Shown here piece after piece: positions 46,265 through 55,151 of a DNA stretch of 64,000 nt. The notes under the pieces are model-generated. The model was given only the letters and a program-made list of their open reading frames with translations. It made no database searches and was not told the DNA's origin. How positions within the stretch are numbered: the first letter of the stretch is position 1; every line of letters starts with the position of its first letter. The DNA is from GCA-2731375 sp964344935 (GTDB lineage Bacteria > Pseudomonadota > Alphaproteobacteria > GCA-2731375). The DNA is taken from NCBI GenBank assembly GCA_964344935.1, contig CAYFPL010000012.1, positions 55,242 to 119,241 on the forward strand. Reading direction: 5' to 3'. The translations under genes were made by a program, and so were the position numbers.

Positions 46265-47290
46265 ATGAAAGCCCGTTTTGGCATCGTCGAGGTGCCGCGT
46301 AGTATCTCTTCCACCGTCGAACATGCGCAACTGGCGGAAGGCGCTGGTTTCGATTTGTTTGGCGTTGCCGACTCGCAGTCGTTGTTTCGGGAACTATTCG
46401 TCACACTGGCGGCAGTCGGTCAGGCTACGGAAAGCATGATGATCGGTTCTACGGTCTCCAATCCGTTGACCCGCCATCCTGCCGTCATGGCCGCCTCCGT
46501 CGCCAGCGTGAACGAAATCACCGGCGGCCGCGCCATGCTAGGCATGGGCAGTGGTGACAGCGCCATCTACAATCTGAATGAACGGCCCCGCGGCTTGAAG
46601 GGATTACGGGAGTATCTGCTCGCCCTTAGGCCTCTGCTGCGTGGCGAAAGCACGGAATATGCGGGCCGCGAAATTCACACCAAGTGGATCGCCGAGCAGG
46701 CGGCAAATCCTGTGCCCATCTATATCGCCGCCGAGGGCCCAAAGACTCTGGAACTCGCGGGCGAAGTGGCCGACGGGGTGATTTGCGGCCTGGGCCTGTC
46801 GCCAGATGTGGCGAAACTGACCCTGGACCACCTGGCCATCGGCGCCGAGCGGGCCGGACGGTCCCTGGACGAGATCGATATTTGGGCATTCGCTCGCATC
46901 AACGTAGGTGATGACCATGAAGCCCTCCTAAACGAAATCCGCATGGAACTGGCCTCAACAGCCCACCATGCCTTTCGCTTCACTCAAGAAGGCAAGCTGG
47001 TGCCGCCCGAATTCGCAGACAGCATCCGCCGCGTTCAGGCAGGCTACCGCCCGGCCAACCATGAAGACTTGGGCGAGTCCCCCAATGCCGGCCTAATGGC
47101 CGAACCGGAATTCCTCTCCTACATGGCGGCGCGGTTTGCCATCCTCGGCACGGTGGAGGAATGTGCGGCGCAAATCCAGGCCATCCGCGCCTCAGGCTTC
47201 CATCAGTTCCTCTTCACTGGCTTCGTCGATGAACGGGCGGCCCTGATCAAGACCCTGGGACAGTCAGTCTTTCCCCTTTGCCGGAACTGA
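46265..47290 (+). CDS. LLM-class (luciferase-like) flavin-dependent oxidoreductase
   Basis: The 341 aa protein is a bacterial-luciferase-type TIM barrel that uses FMN or F420. Segments typical of the family are the N-terminal FGIVEVPRS, the GFDLFGVADSQ helix, GSTVSNPLTRHP, the conserved GRAMLGMGSGDSA phosphate-binding loop and PVPIYIAAEGPKTLELAGEVADG. GGAG lies upstream of the ATG. Its last 44 bp overlap the convergent desaturase gene. It could be a monooxygenase or a reductase; F420 dependence cannot be decided here. Confidence 0.87.
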   Translation: MKARFGIVEVPRSISSTVEHAQLAEGAGFDLFGVADSQSLFRELFVTLAAVGQATESMMIGSTVSNPLTRHPAVMAASVASVNEITGGRAMLGMGSGDSAIYNLNERPRGLKGLREYLLALRPLLRGESTEYAGREIHTKWIAEQAANPVPIYIAAEGPKTLELAGEVADGVICGLGLSPDVAKLTLDHLAIGAERAGRSLDEIDIWAFARINVGDDHEALLNEIRMELASTAHHAFRFTQEGKLVPPEFADSIRRVQAGYRPANHEDLGESPNAGLMAEPEFLSYMAARFAILGTVEECAAQIQAIRASGFHQFLFTGFVDERAALIKTLGQSVFPLCRN

Positions 47291-48194
47291 TGGTTTCCGG
47301 GTGTATGGGGGTGAAGACCGGTCGCAAGAGGTACTTTCGCGCCAGGGACCAATAGCCTGGGTAGTAGTAACCGCCGTTTTTGGCCAGAAGCTCTTCGCGG
47401 TGCCGTTTGAAATAAGCGGGAATGCGATACCAGGGCATGGTGGGATGGCGGTGATGCACGATGTGCAGGTTGTTCCATAGGAACAGCAGGCCGAAGAACC
47501 AATTCGATTCAATCGCCGCTACGCGCTCGTAAGGTTTCTCGCCCCACCGGTGCTCCAGGAATGGTCGCAGCCAGCTTAGCATCATGCCGGGATAGAAGAA
47601 GAACAGGATGTACTGCCAGAACGGCATGTCCGCCCACCCGACGACGAACCACAGAATGCAGACGCAGCCGATCAGGTGCAGTATCCAGATACCCGTATCG
47701 GAGTAGTCGCCGCGCAAGAACTTGCCCAGATCGCCCACCACCAATTTATTCAGGCGGAACAGGGGTCCGATCGTCAGGCGGCCCAGCATGGTCTGGTTGA
47801 ACATCAACAATTTCCGGCGCAAGGGCGAATACCCCTCCCACGTAGCGGCGGCGTGATACAGGCTTTCGGTATCCTTGCCCGGATAGGTCAAATCGGCGTT
47901 GCGGTGATGGCGGCTATGGGAACGGTGATAGATGGCAAAGGGAAACCACAATCCAATCGGTGGCCAGACCAGAGCCTTGCGCAGCCAGCCCGGACAACTG
48001 CGCCAGCCGTGAATGGCTTCGTGCTGCAGGCTGAAATGCAGGGCGATGATGTAGGCGCCGGCGGCCAGCAGAAGCCACCAGGGCAAATAGGCGTGGAACC
48101 AGACCAAGGCGCCCCAGATGGCGTAAATGGCGACGGTCAACATCCAAGTCGGGACTTCCCAACGAAAGAACCAGTTCTCTCGCACCGCTGCCAT
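47247..48194 (-). CDS. Membrane fatty acid desaturase/hydroxylase
   Basis: The 315 aa protein has four to five hydrophobic segments and the three histidine boxes of di-iron membrane desaturases: HEAIH (58-62), HSRHH (93-97) and HIVHH near residue 240. Such enzymes desaturate or hydroxylate acyl chains or related hydrophobic substrates with O2 and reduced ferredoxin or cytochrome. It starts 5 bp after the ThDP-enzyme stop and is the last gene of the eight-gene operon, an unusual setting for lipid modification. It overlaps the convergent LLM gene by 44 bp. Confidence 0.9.
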   Translation of the reverse strand: MAAVRENWFFRWEVPTWMLTVAIYAIWGALVWFHAYLPWWLLLAAGAYIIALHFSLQHEAIHGWRSCPGWLRKALVWPPIGLWFPFAIYHRSHSRHHRNADLTYPGKDTESLYHAAATWEGYSPLRRKLLMFNQTMLGRLTIGPLFRLNKLVVGDLGKFLRGDYSDTGIWILHLIGCVCILWFVVGWADMPFWQYILFFFYPGMMLSWLRPFLEHRWGEKPYERVAAIESNWFFGLLFLWNNLHIVHHRHPTMPWYRIPAYFKRHREELLAKNGGYYYPGYWSLARKYLLRPVFTPIHPETISSGKGERLTVPGS

Positions 48195-48199
48195 TATCC

Positions 48200-49759
48200 T
48201 CAGATCGCCACTTCGACCAGATAGGGGCCTTCGGAATGCAGTCCCGCCTCCAAAGCCTTGTTCAGGTCTTCTGCCGTGTTGGCACGGGCGCCCTCGACAC
48301 CCATGCCCTTGGCCATCGCGACCCAGTCCAGGCTTGGGCGGTCGATGGACAACATATCCACGGCCCGGGGGCCTGGGTTCTGCACGCCGACGTTGGTTAA
48401 TTCCCCGCGCAGGATGTTGTAGGTGCCGTTGGCGAAAACCAGAACGGTGATATCCAGGCTCTCCCGCGCCATGGTCCAGAGGGACTGGATGGTGTACATG
48501 GCGCTGCCGTCACCCTCGAGGGCTACAACCTTCCGGTCGGGACAGGCGATGGCGGCGCCCACGGCCACGGGCAGGCCGTAACCGATGGAGCCGCCCCGGT
48601 TGTTCATCCAGTCGTGTGGCGGCAGTCCGGCGGTGGTGGGGAAGAATTCCCGGCCCGTGGTGACGCTTTCGTCCACCACGATGGCACCTTCGGGCAACAA
48701 AGCACTTAAAGACTGCGCAATCGTGGCTGTCGTGATCTCACCGTTGGGCAAGGGGGAACGCTGCGGCTGGGCGACGCCGGCGGGTTCCATATCCAGGCAA
48801 CCCAACTCGTCGGCCAGGGCCTCTAATGCGGCTTCCAAATCCTGATCCGTGCTTGCCAGTTTGGTGGACTTCGCATCTGGATCCATCAGCAGACTGGGTT
48901 TTTCCGGGTAGGCGAAAAAGGCCACGGGCTCCCGGCTGCCCACCAGCACCAGATCGCCAGCCTTTTTCATCACGGCCTGGGCCTGTTCCACAACATAAGG
49001 GATACGGTTGACCTGTACGCGGCCGGCGCCCCGTTGCAAACGGGTATTGGCGCCCTCGGTCAAGATGCCGCAGCCGGTCTTGGCGGCGATGCGGCCTGCT
49101 AATTCCAATCCTCGCTCGCGGAGGGCCGGGCCGCCCAAAAGCAACGTCGCCCGCTCGCTGGTACGCAGCATCTCCGCCGCCGCCTTTACCGCATCGTCGG
49201 ACGTCTTGGGCAAAGCTGCGGGCGCCTTGGTCTCGGCGATGGCTTCCGCTGGGCCCCAGGCGGTATCCGCGGGCAGGATCAGGGTCGCGATTTGCCCCGG
49301 TGTCTGGTTGGCAGCCTCGATAGCAAGGGCGCCGTCGGCAGCGATGGTGGTCGATGAGGGCGAGGTCTTGACCCAATGGGACATGGGCGCCGCCGCCCCT
49401 TCGATATCGGCGGTCAGGGGTGCATCGTATTTGATGTGATAGGTGGCGTGTTCGCCGACGATATTGACGATGCCCGAATCTGCCTTCTTGGCGTTGTGCA
49501 GGTTGGCCAGGCCGTTGGCCAGCCCCGGCGCCAGATGCAGCAGGGTGGAAGCCGGCTTGCCCAGCATGCGGTAATAGCCATCCGCCGCGCCGGTCACCAC
49601 GCCTTCGAACAGGCCGAGGACACAGCGCATGCCCGGCACCTTATCCAGGGCCGCGACGAAATGCATCTCGGACGTGCCTGGATTTGTAAAGCAGACATCG
49701 ACGCCGCCGGCGATCATGGTGCGCACCAAACTTTCGGCGCCGTTCATGTTCTCACTCAT
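48200..49759 (-). CDS. ThDP-dependent enzyme, acetolactate synthase/benzoylformate decarboxylase-like
   Basis: The 519 aa protein has the three-domain architecture of ThDP decarboxylases and carboligases. The N-terminal domain has FTNPGTSEMHF and the proton-relay Glu52 (LFEGVVTGAADGY). The C-terminal domain has the ThDP motif GDGSAMYT...ANGTYN. The centre seems not to preserve an acetolactate-synthase-type FAD site. The retained Glu52 argues against glyoxylate carboligase, which has Val there. It most likely decarboxylates a 2-oxo acid released by the pathway. GGGGAG is upstream; it lies 23 bp after the serine hydrolase gene and 5 bp before the desaturase gene. Confidence 0.85.
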   Translation of the reverse strand: MSENMNGAESLVRTMIAGGVDVCFTNPGTSEMHFVAALDKVPGMRCVLGLFEGVVTGAADGYYRMLGKPASTLLHLAPGLANGLANLHNAKKADSGIVNIVGEHATYHIKYDAPLTADIEGAAAPMSHWVKTSPSSTTIAADGALAIEAANQTPGQIATLILPADTAWGPAEAIAETKAPAALPKTSDDAVKAAAEMLRTSERATLLLGGPALRERGLELAGRIAAKTGCGILTEGANTRLQRGAGRVQVNRIPYVVEQAQAVMKKAGDLVLVGSREPVAFFAYPEKPSLLMDPDAKSTKLASTDQDLEAALEALADELGCLDMEPAGVAQPQRSPLPNGEITTATIAQSLSALLPEGAIVVDESVTTGREFFPTTAGLPPHDWMNNRGGSIGYGLPVAVGAAIACPDRKVVALEGDGSAMYTIQSLWTMARESLDITVLVFANGTYNILRGELTNVGVQNPGPRAVDMLSIDRPSLDWVAMAKGMGVEGARANTAEDLNKALEAGLHSEGPYLVEVAI

Positions 49760-49782
49760 CGAAAATTAACTCCCCAAAATGT

Positions 49783-50931
49783 CTAAAACGCGCAATCGTA
49801 CAGGGCATTGACCAGCGCCGCGGCCCGGGGTCCGGCGGCGAGGCCGGGATATTTGCTATTCATGGCATAACCGAAGCCGATGCCCGCGTCCATGTCGCAA
49901 AAGCTGGTGGCACCGCCGGCGCCCGGTGAGCCGAAGGCCCTCGGGTTCGGCCCCATCGGCGTATCGGCTGAGCCCAACCGAAAACCAAGCGCCATGCGCA
50001 TGCGGATCCCTGTGGCCAGGTCCGGGCCGTCCCACTGCTCCTCCGATGCGGCCAGCAAGGTGTCCCGGCCGATGATCCGCACCCCCTCTAGGCTGCCGCC
50101 CAGGGCCAGGGCACCGTAAAGGCGGGCCAGCGCCCGGGCGTTACCATGTCCGTTGGCAGAGGGCACCAGCGCGCTGCGCCATTCCGGGCTGTTGAAGCTT
50201 TCATTCTCGGCAATAGGGCCGAAAGTGCGGGCGGCTAAAACTTCAGGATTGGCTAGCAGATAGGCGGCCAGGCCCTGGCCATCTTCTTCCAGAAATTCAG
50301 CGCATCGGGGCAATTCAGCCGATCCTAGGCCGAAATGGTAGTCCAGGCCCAATGGCCGGGCGATGTTCTCCGCCATGAAGGTGCCGATGTCCTGGCCGCT
50401 GATGCGGCGAACCACCTCGCCGATCAGATGCCCCATGGTGATGGAATGGTAACAGGGCGTCGTTCCCGGCGGGTGCATGGGTGCGGTCTGTTCCAGCGCC
50501 CGGATCATCTCCTCCCAATCATAGGCCATGCCCCGGCGCAAATCGTCGACCGCGGCCAGTCCGGCCCGGTGATCCAACAGGTAGCGCACGGGCAGTTGCT
50601 CTTTGCCCTTTTGTGCGAACGCCGGCCAGTAGCGGGCCACCGGAGCATCCAGGTCCAGTTGCCCCTTATCCACCAGAATATGCGCGCAAAGAGCGAGGAC
50701 GCCTTTAGCCACCGACATCATGTTGACGATGGTGTCCCGCTGCCAGGGCCGGGTGCGGCTCCGATCCATATGACCGCCCCACAGATCTACGACCTTGCGG
50801 CCCTGCAGATAGACGCAGACCGAGGCGCCAACTTCCGGATACTCCAGGTCCTGGGAGAATGAAGCGGCGAAGACGTTGCGCAATTGACTAAACGCGGGAT
50901 CGCAATCACCCTCGATCGACCCGGCCGGCAT
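49783..50931 (-). CDS. Serine hydrolase of the class C beta-lactamase/esterase family
   Basis: The 382 aa protein has the SxxK nucleophile motif as SVAK (Ser73/Lys76) and the second catalytic motif as YHS (Tyr161). A HRAGL segment and late GAGGATSFCDM, which corresponds to the KTG-region, fit the EstB/penicillin-binding-like esterase group. No signal peptide is visible, so a cytoplasmic esterase or amidase is more likely than antibiotic resistance. Its ATG overlaps the hyuB stop by one base (TGATG), so it is coupled to the hydantoinase genes. Confidence 0.87.
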   Translation of the reverse strand: MPAGSIEGDCDPAFSQLRNVFAASFSQDLEYPEVGASVCVYLQGRKVVDLWGGHMDRSRTRPWQRDTIVNMMSVAKGVLALCAHILVDKGQLDLDAPVARYWPAFAQKGKEQLPVRYLLDHRAGLAAVDDLRRGMAYDWEEMIRALEQTAPMHPPGTTPCYHSITMGHLIGEVVRRISGQDIGTFMAENIARPLGLDYHFGLGSAELPRCAEFLEEDGQGLAAYLLANPEVLAARTFGPIAENESFNSPEWRSALVPSANGHGNARALARLYGALALGGSLEGVRIIGRDTLLAASEEQWDGPDLATGIRMRMALGFRLGSADTPMGPNPRAFGSPGAGGATSFCDMDAGIGFGYAMNSKYPGLAAGPRAAALVNALYDCAF

Positions 50932-52685
50932 CAGTCGCCCTGGCCTTCCTCGCGTCGCGCCGTTGTCGCTTGTTGATCCACGCCTCTGCCGTCTGTGTTC
51001 AGGATCACGCCATAGATTTCCGCGGCAGCCTCGGGGCTGACCACGCCGTCACGAACATCGCGCAAGACCCGGGCCGGATCCCGCGCCATGGGATCACCCC
51101 AACCACCGCCACCCGGCGAGGCCGCGCATAGGGTCAGGGGTTCATAATAGCGGACGGCATACTTCGGTGGCTGCTCTCCGTCGCCGGAGGAGAATTTCAG
51201 GGCCATGTCGCCCGGTTCGCCGGCCGCCCCGCCCGCTGCGCCGAAACAGGATGGGTTATAGAGGCCCTCGCCGCGAAAGGCATATTCCGCCGACACGTTG
51301 ATGTCGACCTCGAAGTCGCAGCCCGTGCCGCCCCGATAGGCGCCGGGACCGGCAGCATCGGTGCGAAACTCCTGGCGCTTGAAATGCACCGGATATAGCT
51401 GTTCGTAGGTTTCCACGTTTGGCAGCACCAGGCCGCCCAAGGCGATTAGGTGGCCGATCTGATTGAAGCCGTCCCGGCCTTCTACGGCACCGCCGCCAGG
51501 TGCGGCGTTCCAATGATACATAACGAATGGGCTTTCCTCGGCCCGGCCCGAGGCACGGCCGGAGGTGGTGCCGTGGATGGATTTCGACCAGCCGGCGCAA
51601 CTGCGCTCGGGCAAAGCCTGGTTCAGAGCCTTCCAGATGGCGTGCACAATCTCGTGCGCCACGAACACGGTGTTCATGGTCATGGCCGCCGGCGGCTTGG
51701 CGTTGATGATGGTGCCTTCGGGCGCGGTAATGGTGACGGTGCGGAATGTGCCTTCGTTGCGCGGCAGGTCCGGTTCGAAATAGGCGGCAAGGGCCATATA
51801 GACAGCCGACCAGGTGTTCGCCACCGAGGAGTTCTTGAAGCCGCGCACCTGGGGCGCGGTGCCGGTGAAATCCACTTCCAGTGCTTCGCCTTGCACGCCG
51901 AGGCGCACCCGGATGGCATCCTCGATCGGCTCGAAGCAGTCGTTGTCGATGGGTTCAGCGCCATGATATTCGCCGTCCGGCAATGTGGCGACGCAACGGC
52001 GGAAGCTGCGATCGGCATGTTCCAGGATGCCTTCGAAATAGCCGCGGTAATGGTCCATGCCCAGTTCTTCGACCAGAGCGGCGATGCGGTCGGCGCCGAT
52101 CTTGGTTGAACCGATCATGGCGCGCAGGTCCCCATCCAGGGCCTCCGCCGTGCGGGTATTGATCATCAAGAGACGCCAGACATCCTGACGGGTCTGTCCG
52201 CCTGCAATCAGCTTCATCACCGGCAAGCGGATGCCCTCGTGAAAGATCTCCCGCGCCTGGGAATTATAGGTGCCCGCGGCGCCGCCGCCGATATCCGCCT
52301 GATGGGCTCGGTTGCAGGCGAAAGCGACCAAAATCCCGTCAACGAAAACCGGCCGGGCGATGACCCAGTCGGGCAAGTGGTTGCCGCCTGCGGTGTATGG
52401 ATCGTTCAGGACGAAGACGTCACCATCATGAATTGCGTCGGCGAAGTCCCGCAACAGGGCCCGTACCGCAAAGCCGCCGCCGCCCGTATGGATGGGAATG
52501 CCATCGGCCTGGCTGACCAGGGTGCCGTCGGGATCGGCGATAAAGCAGGAGAAATCATGGCTTTGCGAGAATATCGGGCTGCGCGCCGTCCGGGTCATGA
52601 CCCAGCCCATCTGCCGCGAGATATGGTCCAGACGGTTTTGCACCAGGGCAAGGATGATGGGATCGAGCTGCTCGTCTTTGATCAT
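50931..52685 (-). CDS. Hydantoinase/oxoprolinase subunit B
   Basis: The 584 aa product is the HyuB-type subunit of ATP-dependent hydantoinase/oxoprolinase/acetone carboxylase relatives. Recognisable blocks are SQSHDFSCFIADPDG, GDVFVLNDPYTAGGNHLPD, FACNRAHQADIGG and the C-terminal GGGGWGDP. With HyuA it should open a five-membered cyclic amide (N-methylhydantoin, hydantoin or 5-oxoproline-like) using ATP. It begins one base after the hyuA stop. The exact ring substrate cannot be assigned from sequence. Confidence 0.93.
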   Translation of the reverse strand: MIKDEQLDPIILALVQNRLDHISRQMGWVMTRTARSPIFSQSHDFSCFIADPDGTLVSQADGIPIHTGGGGFAVRALLRDFADAIHDGDVFVLNDPYTAGGNHLPDWVIARPVFVDGILVAFACNRAHQADIGGGAAGTYNSQAREIFHEGIRLPVMKLIAGGQTRQDVWRLLMINTRTAEALDGDLRAMIGSTKIGADRIAALVEELGMDHYRGYFEGILEHADRSFRRCVATLPDGEYHGAEPIDNDCFEPIEDAIRVRLGVQGEALEVDFTGTAPQVRGFKNSSVANTWSAVYMALAAYFEPDLPRNEGTFRTVTITAPEGTIINAKPPAAMTMNTVFVAHEIVHAIWKALNQALPERSCAGWSKSIHGTTSGRASGRAEESPFVMYHWNAAPGGGAVEGRDGFNQIGHLIALGGLVLPNVETYEQLYPVHFKRQEFRTDAAGPGAYRGGTGCDFEVDINVSAEYAFRGEGLYNPSCFGAAGGAAGEPGDMALKFSSGDGEQPPKYAVRYYEPLTLCAASPGGGGWGDPMARDPARVLRDVRDGVVSPEAAAEIYGVILNTDGRGVDQQATTARREEGQGD

Positions 52686-52686
52686 C

Positions 52687-54750
52687 CTAAGGGCCCAACT
52701 CGATCAGGAAATTATCAGCGGCATCGACAGTGAGACGGTCGCCCGCCCCCACGAAAACGGTGGTGGTCAACTCCTCCACCAACAAAGGCCCGTCCATGGC
52801 AAAACCCGGCTTCAGGTCGGCGCCGGCAAAAATCGGCGTTTCCTGCCAGCCGCGATCCGCATCCACATAGACGGGTCGCCGGTCGGCCGGTTCGGGGGTT
52901 TCCATCGCTGGTGCTGATGCTGTCGGCGGCGTTGCCTCGATCAGACCGCGGGCGGTAACCCGCAGGGCAGTAATCTCGATGGTGCCGCCGGGCTGGGTAT
53001 GGCCGAATTGGCGCTGATGATCCGCATCGAAGGCGGCGCGCACGGCCTTGGCGTCGAAGTCACCAGCCGGCAATTCCACGCGGATGGACCATAACTGGCC
53101 GCGGTAACGCAGATCCAGTTCACGGACGATTACTGCGCGGTCGCCTTCGAAGCCGTCCGCCGCCAGCGCTTCCGCCGCCCGCCTGTCCAGCGGCCCGAAG
53201 CCTTCGAACAGAGCTTCCGAACTGATCTCATCCAGGTTGTCGAAATGCACCGCCAGGAAGTCCTGGCGTATGTCCGTATGCAGCATGCCCAGGGCACAAA
53301 AGGCGCCGGCCTGACGCGGCACATAGGCCCGCCGGCAGCCCAGCGCCCGGGCGACGGTGGCGCCGTGCATGGGACCGGCGCCGCCCGCCGCCACCAGGGT
53401 GAAGCGCTGGGGATTGTGGCCGCGTTGAATGGAAATATGTTCCACCGCATGCAACAGGTTCTGTTCCAGCAGGCGGATGATGCCAGCGGCGGCGTCCTCA
53501 ACGGAAATGCCCAATGGTTCCGCGACCCTCTCTGCGATTGCCTGCTGCGCTAGGTCTGCATCCAGGGTCACGCTGCCGCCCGCGTACGGGCCCGGCCGCA
53601 GGCGGCCCAGCACCATGTAGGCATCGGTGACAGTGGGTAACTCACCGCCCAGGCCATAACACGCCGGGCCGGGATTGGCGCCCGCGCCCTGCGGGCCCAC
53701 ATGCAGCAGGCCCGCCTCGTCAACACGGGCGATGGTCCCGCCGCCCGCGCCGACGGTGTGGATATCCACCGACGGCGTGGCCAGGTGATAGCCGTCAATC
53801 ATCAACTCGTCGGTGACAGCCACCTGGCCTTCGCCCATCAACGTCACGTCACATGATGTACCGCCGATCTCCATGGCGATCAGATTTTCGCTGTCAGCCG
53901 ATTGGGCATAAAGGGTCAGGGCGCCGACCCCGGCTGCGGGGCCGGAAAGTACAAGGTTGACCGGTCGTTCCGCCACTTGATCGACTGAAATGGCGCCGCC
54001 GTTGCTTTGCAGCAGCAGGATCGGACGCGCGAGGCCGTTGGCGCGCAGGTGGCCATCCAAATCCCTGAGATACCCGACCACTTTGGGCGCGATATAAGCG
54101 TTGACCACGGCAGTGGAGGTGCGCTCGTATTCCCCCATGATCGGGGCAATACGGCTGGAAAGGGAAAGCCAGGGAAAGTTGCCCAAATGCTCCGCCACTT
54201 TTTCTTCGTGGGCGGGATTGCCGTAGCTATTGAGGAGGGCGATGGCGATGGATTCCACACCTTCCTCGTCGAACAGGTCCTTCGCGGTGTCGATATCCCC
54301 GGTTGCCAAGGGCGCCATCTCGATGCCGTCTTTGTCCAGGCGACCGCCGACGGGCTGGCGCAGATAGCGGGGCACCAGGACATCCGGAAACGGCGCCCGG
54401 TGGTCCCACATGTTTTCGCGAATACCCCGGCGCACTTCCAGGCTGTCGCGGAAGCCGGTGGTCGTTAACAGGCCGACCCTGGCGCCCTTCTTCTCCAATA
54501 TGGTGTTGGTGGCAACGGTGGAACCATGGAAGAACAGGGCGCAATTCGCCAATAGTTCAGGAATACCCATGGCCAGTTCCACGGCCGCCCGCTCCAGTAC
54601 GGCCATGACTCCCTGGCTGGGGTCGGCCGGCACGGAAGGCGCCTTGAACACGCACAACCCGCCGCCAACGTCGCGCAGGACCATGTCCGTGAACGTCCCG
54701 CCCACATCGACGCCGATGCGCCAGGGCGCGGTGGGTTGCGAAGGGCTCAC
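52687..54750 (-). CDS. Hydantoinase/oxoprolinase subunit A
   Basis: The 687 aa HyuA-type subunit has an actin-like ATPase fold. The N-terminal phosphate loop is RIGVDVGGTFTDMVL, followed by GSTVATNTILEKKGA, the central MEIGGTSCDVTL and the AAGGAGPMHG phosphate-2 region. It phosphorylates or activates the carbonyl of the cyclic amide and works with HyuB in the cytoplasm. The start overlaps the stop of the small HpxZ-like gene by four bases (ATGA). The HyuA-HyuB gene order is the standard one. Confidence 0.94.
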   Translation of the reverse strand: MSPSQPTAPWRIGVDVGGTFTDMVLRDVGGGLCVFKAPSVPADPSQGVMAVLERAAVELAMGIPELLANCALFFHGSTVATNTILEKKGARVGLLTTTGFRDSLEVRRGIRENMWDHRAPFPDVLVPRYLRQPVGGRLDKDGIEMAPLATGDIDTAKDLFDEEGVESIAIALLNSYGNPAHEEKVAEHLGNFPWLSLSSRIAPIMGEYERTSTAVVNAYIAPKVVGYLRDLDGHLRANGLARPILLLQSNGGAISVDQVAERPVNLVLSGPAAGVGALTLYAQSADSENLIAMEIGGTSCDVTLMGEGQVAVTDELMIDGYHLATPSVDIHTVGAGGGTIARVDEAGLLHVGPQGAGANPGPACYGLGGELPTVTDAYMVLGRLRPGPYAGGSVTLDADLAQQAIAERVAEPLGISVEDAAAGIIRLLEQNLLHAVEHISIQRGHNPQRFTLVAAGGAGPMHGATVARALGCRRAYVPRQAGAFCALGMLHTDIRQDFLAVHFDNLDEISSEALFEGFGPLDRRAAEALAADGFEGDRAVIVRELDLRYRGQLWSIRVELPAGDFDAKAVRAAFDADHQRQFGHTQPGGTIEITALRVTARGLIEATPPTASAPAMETPEPADRRPVYVDADRGWQETPIFAGADLKPGFAMDGPLLVEELTTTVFVGAGDRLTVDAADNFLIELGP

Positions 54751-55151
54751 CAGCGGGGCGCCTTGTCCTGGATGGAAACATGGGCGGCAACCACTTTCCA
54801 GCCCAGATCCGGGAATTTGATCCAGGTCTGGGATTGGCGGCCGACCTCGTCCTGATCCCGCACCTTGAATTCAAGGTTCACGGTGGCAAAGGAATCGCCC
54901 AGCGTCAGAATCTCAAGGCGTCGTCGCACCTCCTTGATGCCGGGCCCTGGCGCGCGGCCGACCCGGTGCTTATGGATCTCGTCAAAACCGTAGCCATTCT
55001 CGTGCATGGCATAGCGGATGGTATGGGGGCTGTCCCAGAATGTCGCGTCCAGAACATCGACATCCTTGTCGATCAAGGCCTGCTCATAACGTTCGAACAG
55101 AGCTGAGACTTCCGCGACCACATCTGGGTCGTTCACCGCCAACGTACTCAC
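54747..55151 (-). CDS. HpxZ/AtzH-like small protein (DUF3225)
   Basis: This 134 aa protein fits the DUF3225 group, a SnoaL-like cone fold. The core NDPDVVAEVSALFERYEQALIDKD and the FWDSPHTIRYAMHENGYGFDEI segment are family hallmarks. Named relatives are HpxZ of the Klebsiella oxalurate cluster, where it sits beside the amidase HpxY, and AtzH of the cyanuric acid pathway, beside the amidase AtzE; AtzH acts on a dicarboxylated urea. Here it overlaps the amidase gene by four bases on one side and hyuA by four on the other. A ureide-type substrate is a reasonable inference. Confidence 0.82.
   Translation of the reverse strand: MSTLAVNDPDVVAEVSALFERYEQALIDKDVDVLDATFWDSPHTIRYAMHENGYGFDEIHKHRVGRAPGPGIKEVRRRLEILTLGDSFATVNLEFKVRDQDEVGRQSQTWIKFPDLGWKVVAAHVSIQDKAPRW

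Noticed and set aside
48200..49759. Glyoxylate carboligase, which would suit a ureide pathway
   Set aside because: The enzyme keeps the N-terminal Glu that glyoxylate carboligase replaces with Val, and it is shorter than that family.
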